NCBI RefSeq assembly: GCF_949628215.1
Contig: NC_134281.1
Location: forward strand, 42,242,512 to 42,306,511
DNA length: 64,000 nucleotides
Direction: 5' to 3'
From: Phalacrocorax aristotelis
Taxonomy: Eukaryota; Chordata; Aves; Suliformes; Phalacrocoracidae
A program made the translations under genes and the position numbers. The notes beneath the pieces were generated by a model. That model was not told the origin of the DNA. It was given only the letters and a program-made list of their open reading frames with translations, and did not search any database. Numbering within the stretch: the stretch's first letter is position 1; each line of letters begins with the position of its first letter. Positions 61,101 through 64,000 of the stretch are shown piece by piece.

Positions 61101-62773
61101 CCTCAGATTTTTTTTCTATATTCCCTCTAATGGTTCAGCTCAGTTTCTCTTTTAGACGCCTGGAGACCCCCACCAGAAGACCAGGGAGAAGTCTGCAGAA
61201 AAGACTTTTATAGTTTGCACATGAGTTATGCAGCAGAAAACCCAGCTTTGTGGCTGTCTGCCTGCAGTGGGCAGCGAGGCTTGTGAGAGTAGCAGGCTAC
61301 CCAGACTGGGGGAAATGTATTTATTTATCAGCTCCAGCCTCCTCACGGGCAGTTCCCTCCCAGAGGCTGCAGGACCCCCCTGTGCTGGCCCCAGCTCCCG
61401 GAGCTCGCTATGGTGTGAGCTGGTGCCGACTGCAATGCCAAAATTTGGCGTTTGGTATCCTTCACCCTGAATGATATAACACTTCACAACCTGAATTATA
61501 CCTGGGTATAATTTAAACGACTTCAGAAATTGAGCTAACTCTAACGTGGAAATCCCCACAAGCAAAGCACTTAGCAATAGTACAGAAAGTTTTGCACAGA
61601 AGCAAACGCGGGAGGGCTGGAGACTGTGATTACCATCTGCAAGGTAATTTACATAACCTAAATTAATTACCCAACCCACAATCTGTTCACAACACCTGGG
61701 TTAAACATTGCCACTCTTGTAAAAAACTGCTGCAGAAACTTTACTGACCGTATGCAGTCAGGATAATGACATGATGATTTGTAACTGAGAAAGTAAATTT
61801 TTTTTGGCAATACAGAAGAGCAACCACATGACTCTTGTGTACCAACACTGAGTGAGTGCTTGCCAATGTCATGCCGTAAATCTCTTCTAGCAATGAAAGA
61901 TTAAATCTATCAGTGCTCTGCTTTGAATGATCTAATAGCAATGGTTTAGAAATACATCAGTGAAAAGTCACATTTTATTAAGGAACTGTTACCTACTACC
62001 GTACCTCAGATTCTGCTCTGAACTCACAGAACTGCTGTCTACAGCCCTCTACAGTCACTTTGATACTGTTCAGGATTTGGGTCTAACTCAGCCTCTTAGC
62101 TTCCACTGACATTGGTCCCTTTGAACCCGAGTAGGAGCTAGATCTAACTCACAAATCCATTTTCAAAGCCATATCCTGGTATTTGGAAATAATAAAGTTT
62201 CTTTCCCTGTTTTAAAATCAGAAAAGCCACGGCTAGTGCTTCTAAGCCCTGAGACACGGCTATGTTGAATCAGCAGAACAGTGAGCTCTGGGTTCTGCAT
62301 GCGCCCACCTGGCCACACTCACTCAGAGCAGGACACCCGCTCTGTGCTGGGAGCCCTCCTGGGCAGCAGCAACCTTTGCTACACAGGTGTGTCATTGCTC
62401 TGATAAAGGAGCCAGGACCACAGTCCCATGGCACCCTTGAAATTACTTAGATCCAAAAGTTTGTTGCTTACAGGCTTTTTCCTTTTTTCATATTCAGTTT
62501 AATGGCTCGAGCTGCTCATACAGCAAAAAGCAAAATATTTCTCATTTGAAGTGCAGTCCGATCAAAGAGATACTCTTACCGTTTTCCAGCTATGCTGAGC
62601 CCTAGTCCCCGGCCCGTTTTCTTTTGTATATCTACATAGAAAATCTCTAAGTTTTCTTCATCTTTGTAATGCGCTTCATCTCTGTAAACAACCAACTGCA
62701 CCTTCTGGGGCGTCTGTCTCAGCGCAGTGATAGCTTCTTCGTGGCTGGCAGTCCGCAGATCAATCCCGTTCAC
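46016..62773 (-). CDS. PATJ: PATJ (INADL), C-terminal ten exons of the multi-PDZ polarity scaffold
   Basis: Ten - strand segments join in frame to 1,191 nt: 396 residues plus TGA. Numbered within this part, residues 1-28 finish PDZ7, PDZ8 is about 44-128 (binding loop GLGL at 56-59), PDZ9 about 190-275 (ALGISI at 201-206) and PDZ10 about 312-394 (GLGFSI at 322-327). The tail TVTLTVLS is that of human PATJ. In the family, PATJ joins PALS1 through its N-terminal L27 domain (not in this window), and its PDZ domains bind tight-junction proteins; PDZ8 is reported to bind claudin-1. It acts at the apical junction of epithelia. PATJ is preferred over its paralogue MPDZ by the [20 protein letters not shown] and RLRAGSW forms and by the adjacent KANK4. 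The rest of the gene lies right of the window. Confidence 0.97.
46163..47952 (-). other. PATJ: PATJ last intron
   Basis: 1.8 kb. A short CAGAATCATAGAA string at 46,907-46,919 resembles an inverted CR1 end, but its flanks do not. Nothing else recognised. Confidence 0.8.
47953..48076 (-). CDS. PATJ: PATJ exon: first half of PDZ10
   Basis: 124 nt coding [20 protein letters not shown], then [19 protein letters not shown] and AK. The acceptor follows GTGTTTTCAG and the donor is GTATCT. The GLGFSI loop is complete. Confidence 0.97.
48077..49789 (-). other. PATJ: PATJ intron before the PDZ10 exon
   Basis: 1.7 kb, AT-rich, with a 16-T run at 49,528-49,543. No exon or repeat family recognised. Confidence 0.8.
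49790..49893 (-). CDS. PATJ: PATJ exon: PDZ9-PDZ10 linker
   Basis: 104 nt coding [20 protein letters not shown], then a Ser/Glu-rich stretch to EDPE. The acceptor follows TTCTGTTTAG. The donor GTAAGT is a perfect consensus. Confidence 0.95.
52330..52411. repeat. Palindromic repeat with CAGCTGGTGTA arms
   Basis: CCTCAGCTGGTGTATATCTG on the left pairs imperfectly with the reverse complement of GTGAATACACCACCTGCTC on the right, around a TTTGACTTCGATGGAA centre. This closely resembles a well-known sauropsid palindrome (cagctggtgtaaatcagtgta form). The copy is decayed. Confidence 0.55.
52512..52523. repeat. Poly-C run (12)
   Basis: Twelve C between T-rich stretches; on the - (transcribed) strand of PATJ it reads as a G-run. 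Likely length-variable. Confidence 0.9.
53352..53456 (-). CDS. PATJ: PATJ exon: second half of PDZ9
   Basis: 105 nt, phase 0, coding [20 protein letters not shown], then [15 protein letters not shown]. Close to identical with human. The acceptor follows TTTTAG and the donor is GTATGG. Confidence 0.97.
53457..54565 (-). other. PATJ: PATJ intron within PDZ9
   Basis: 1.1 kb with a T/G simple tract at 54,371-54,439. It splits the PDZ9 code after the RLR residues. Confidence 0.8.
54371..54439. repeat. Simple T/G tract
   Basis: A T-run, then GGTT repeats, then TTTG repeats form a low-complexity tract next to a PATJ exon. Confidence 0.8.
54566..54688 (-). CDS. PATJ: PATJ exon: first half of PDZ9
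   Basis: 123 nt, phase 0, coding [20 protein letters not shown], then [18 protein letters not shown] and RLR. It carries the ALGISI loop. The acceptor follows TTTTAG and the donor is GTGAGT. Confidence 0.97.
54689..54976 (-). other. PATJ: PATJ short intron
   Basis: 288 bases between the 41-nt exon and the first PDZ9 exon. No feature recognised. Confidence 0.85.
54977..55017 (-). CDS. PATJ: PATJ short exon before PDZ9, with tandem acceptor
   Basis: 41 nt coding [13 protein letters not shown], entered after TTATTAG. A second AG three bases on (TAGTAG) would begin the exon at 55,014, stay in frame and drop one residue (NSVGAD becomes NSGAD). Human has NSGTDMEPRTVE, which resembles the shorter form. 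The donor is GTCAGT. Confidence 0.88.
55018..56404 (-). other. PATJ: PATJ intron upstream of the short exon
   Basis: 1.4 kb. No recognised repeat or exon. It ends in the tandem acceptor TTATTAGTAG. Confidence 0.8.
56405..56522 (-). CDS. PATJ: PATJ exon: PDZ8-PDZ9 linker
   Basis: 118 nt coding [20 protein letters not shown], then [19 protein letters not shown]. It is less conserved, as expected of a linker; the human segment has LQNLVGTKRVSDPSQKNS. The acceptor follows TTAACTTCAG and the donor is GTATAA. Confidence 0.93.
56523..59362 (-). other. PATJ: PATJ intron in the PDZ8-PDZ9 linker
   Basis: 2.8 kb. Open frames here stay near or below 100 codons. Nothing recognised. Confidence 0.8.
59363..59449 (-). 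CDS. PATJ: PATJ exon: end of PDZ8 and linker
   Basis: 87 nt, phase 0, coding [18 protein letters not shown] and a Ser-rich linker ending NSQ. The human protein has [18 protein letters not shown]. The acceptor follows TTTTTTCCCAAG. The donor GTTAGT is slightly off consensus. Confidence 0.94.
59450..60612 (-). other. PATJ: PATJ intron within PDZ8 (C-terminal)
   Basis: 1.2 kb, plain sequence. Confidence 0.8.
60613..60760 (-). CDS. PATJ: PATJ exon: core of PDZ8
   Basis: 148 nt coding [36 protein letters not shown] and [13 protein letters not shown], almost as in human. The acceptor follows GCATTGTTAG and the donor is GTGAGT. Confidence 0.97.
60761..62579 (-). other. PATJ: PATJ intron within PDZ8 (N-terminal)
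   Basis: 1.8 kb. A 175-codon - strand frame at 61,152-61,679 has no known domain and is not in a PATJ splice context. Otherwise plain. Confidence 0.8.
62580..62773 (-). CDS. PATJ: PATJ exon: end of PDZ7, start of PDZ8
   Basis: 194 nt coding [34 protein letters not shown], and on to [11 protein letters not shown]. It is entered after ATTTCAG and left at CG followed by GTAAGA. It carries the GLGL carboxylate-binding loop of PDZ8. Phase 0 at the start, 2 at the end. Confidence 0.96.
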
Positions 62774-64000
62774 CTGAAATAATCAGTGTTTTCTTTCCAA
62801 ATGACATGTATAAATGATCTTTTCATCACACCCTACCCTCGTGTGACAGGACAAATGTGTCAAATTGACTCCCCTTAGCACTCTAATTTAGTGCTCCCAC
62901 TTCCAGAGGTCCGAGCTCTTGGATCTCCTACTGAGTGCGAGTTCAGTGCTTTGTGCCACTGCCTGGAGTAAACCGCAATCATCAAAAACATTTTGGCTTG
63001 TAAGTTTTGTGGGTGTTCTTCCCTTCTTTTTAAATGCTGGAACCTCAAACAATGCTTCTTTCTTACAACTAGACAAAGTGGGATGCGCTCCTTTGAGTTT
63101 CCTATATCTTTTACTGATCAGATTGCTTCTCCCCCAGCTTTGCAACACCGCCAAGCCGAAAACAGAAGGAATCAGAAACATTAGCAAACGGCAATGGAGA
63201 AGCCCAGGCAGGACATATTAAATGGTTATTTTGCTTTGTTCCAATAGATGGCACACAAGACCGCTCCTGGAGCACTCAATTACATTTCTTTTACAATAAC
63301 CTGAAAATGTGTTAGCATTTTAGTAATTTCAGATAGAACAAGAAGTTCTGATTGAATGCTAAAGTATTTAAAAAAACTATTGTAAATTGAAACTTAATCT
63401 CCTAATTTTGCCAAGCCTGAGCCACAGATGCCCTTTAAGGTGTTTGCCAATATTCTGTTGATGAAATCATCTTTTATTTGTCAATACCAAAAAAATCAAT
63501 GCTTAAATATTTTTGAAGTCTCTTTAGGAAGTAGCATGAACTGTAGCTGAATAACAATACAATGTTAATGCACTTACACAGGATAACCAATTTTAAGGCA
63601 ATGAAAATATTTCTCAACATTTCTAGATATGCAAAGTTATAATCATACTTAATTTTACATTAAATAATTATGTCTAATCTATAGTAATTATATTCTTTTG
63701 TACTAATTCTGCATACATTTATTTATACACTCTATTGGTATTCTTTTCTTGACACAGGCATCTATGTGTGCTTTATCAAACCAATCTGAAACTAATTCAG
63801 TCATCTTTCTGATCCATTAGTATGGCTTTTAAAAGCTGAAACAATAACAATATTATGGCACACAAACATTATCAGTTTCCTGTTTGGCCAAAGAAGAATT
63901 AATTAACCCTCCCCATTTTTATCCCCTAATTATTGTGCTCTGTTAATACACAGTTATTTATAAAACGAAAACAACATTCAGCCTTAACACTAAAAAAATA
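62774..64000 (-). other. PATJ: PATJ intron, runs out of the window
   Basis: 1.2 kb of AT-rich sequence. The exon with the first half of PDZ7 is expected beyond 64,000; none of its conserved residues appear here. Confidence 0.8.

Noticed and set aside
62041-62160. Possible palindromic repeat with TCTAACTCA at both ends
   Set aside because: The shared strings are in direct, not inverted, orientation and the arms do not pair convincingly.

Overview
The window is vertebrate nuclear DNA, most likely from a bird. It holds two multi-exon genes with canonical GT-AG introns, CpG-island promoters, few repeats, short introns and a CR1 LINE 3' end with the ATTCTRTG-type terminus typical of sauropsids. 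No bacterial, viral or CRISPR-like content is visible. The species cannot be fixed from the sequence alone.

Layout. Positions 1-640 are a CpG island with GC boxes and a CCAAT box. It is probably the promoter of a gene running leftward out of the window, and USP1 is expected there by synteny. Positions 641-12,040 are intergenic. A TATA-like box and a second CpG island (about 12,066-12,500) mark the probable KANK4 promoter and non-coding exon 1. After an 11 kb first intron, KANK4 is coded on the + strand in nine coding exons (23,391-34,325). The exons join in frame to 1,003 residues plus stop. Its 3' UTR probably ends near 35,930. Positions 35,930-43,340 are a tail-to-tail intergenic interval holding a truncated CR1. 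From about 43,340 to 62,773 the - strand carries the last ten exons of PATJ (formerly INADL). They encode 396 residues: the end of PDZ7, then PDZ8, PDZ9 and PDZ10, and the stop. The rest of PATJ lies beyond 64,000.

Biology. KANK4 is a cortical adaptor: its KN motif binds talin at focal-adhesion belts, and it also has a coiled coil and C-terminal ankyrin repeats. PATJ is the multi-PDZ scaffold of the Crumbs-PALS1-PATJ polarity complex at tight junctions. The two genes are neighbours by conserved synteny and there is no sign that they form one pathway unit. The order (USP1) - KANK4 - PATJ matches human 1p31 in mirror image, but nothing like the mammalian LINE-derived gene L1TD1 is seen between KANK4 and PATJ.

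No novel system was found. The most useful observations are a tandem (NAGNAG) acceptor in PATJ, a 16-nt KANK4 start exon that is easily mis-annotated, a set of old palindromic repeats clustered in KANK4 introns, and two adjacent unexplained long ORFs in the intergenic interval. Human comparisons come from memory of the protein sequences; no search was run.
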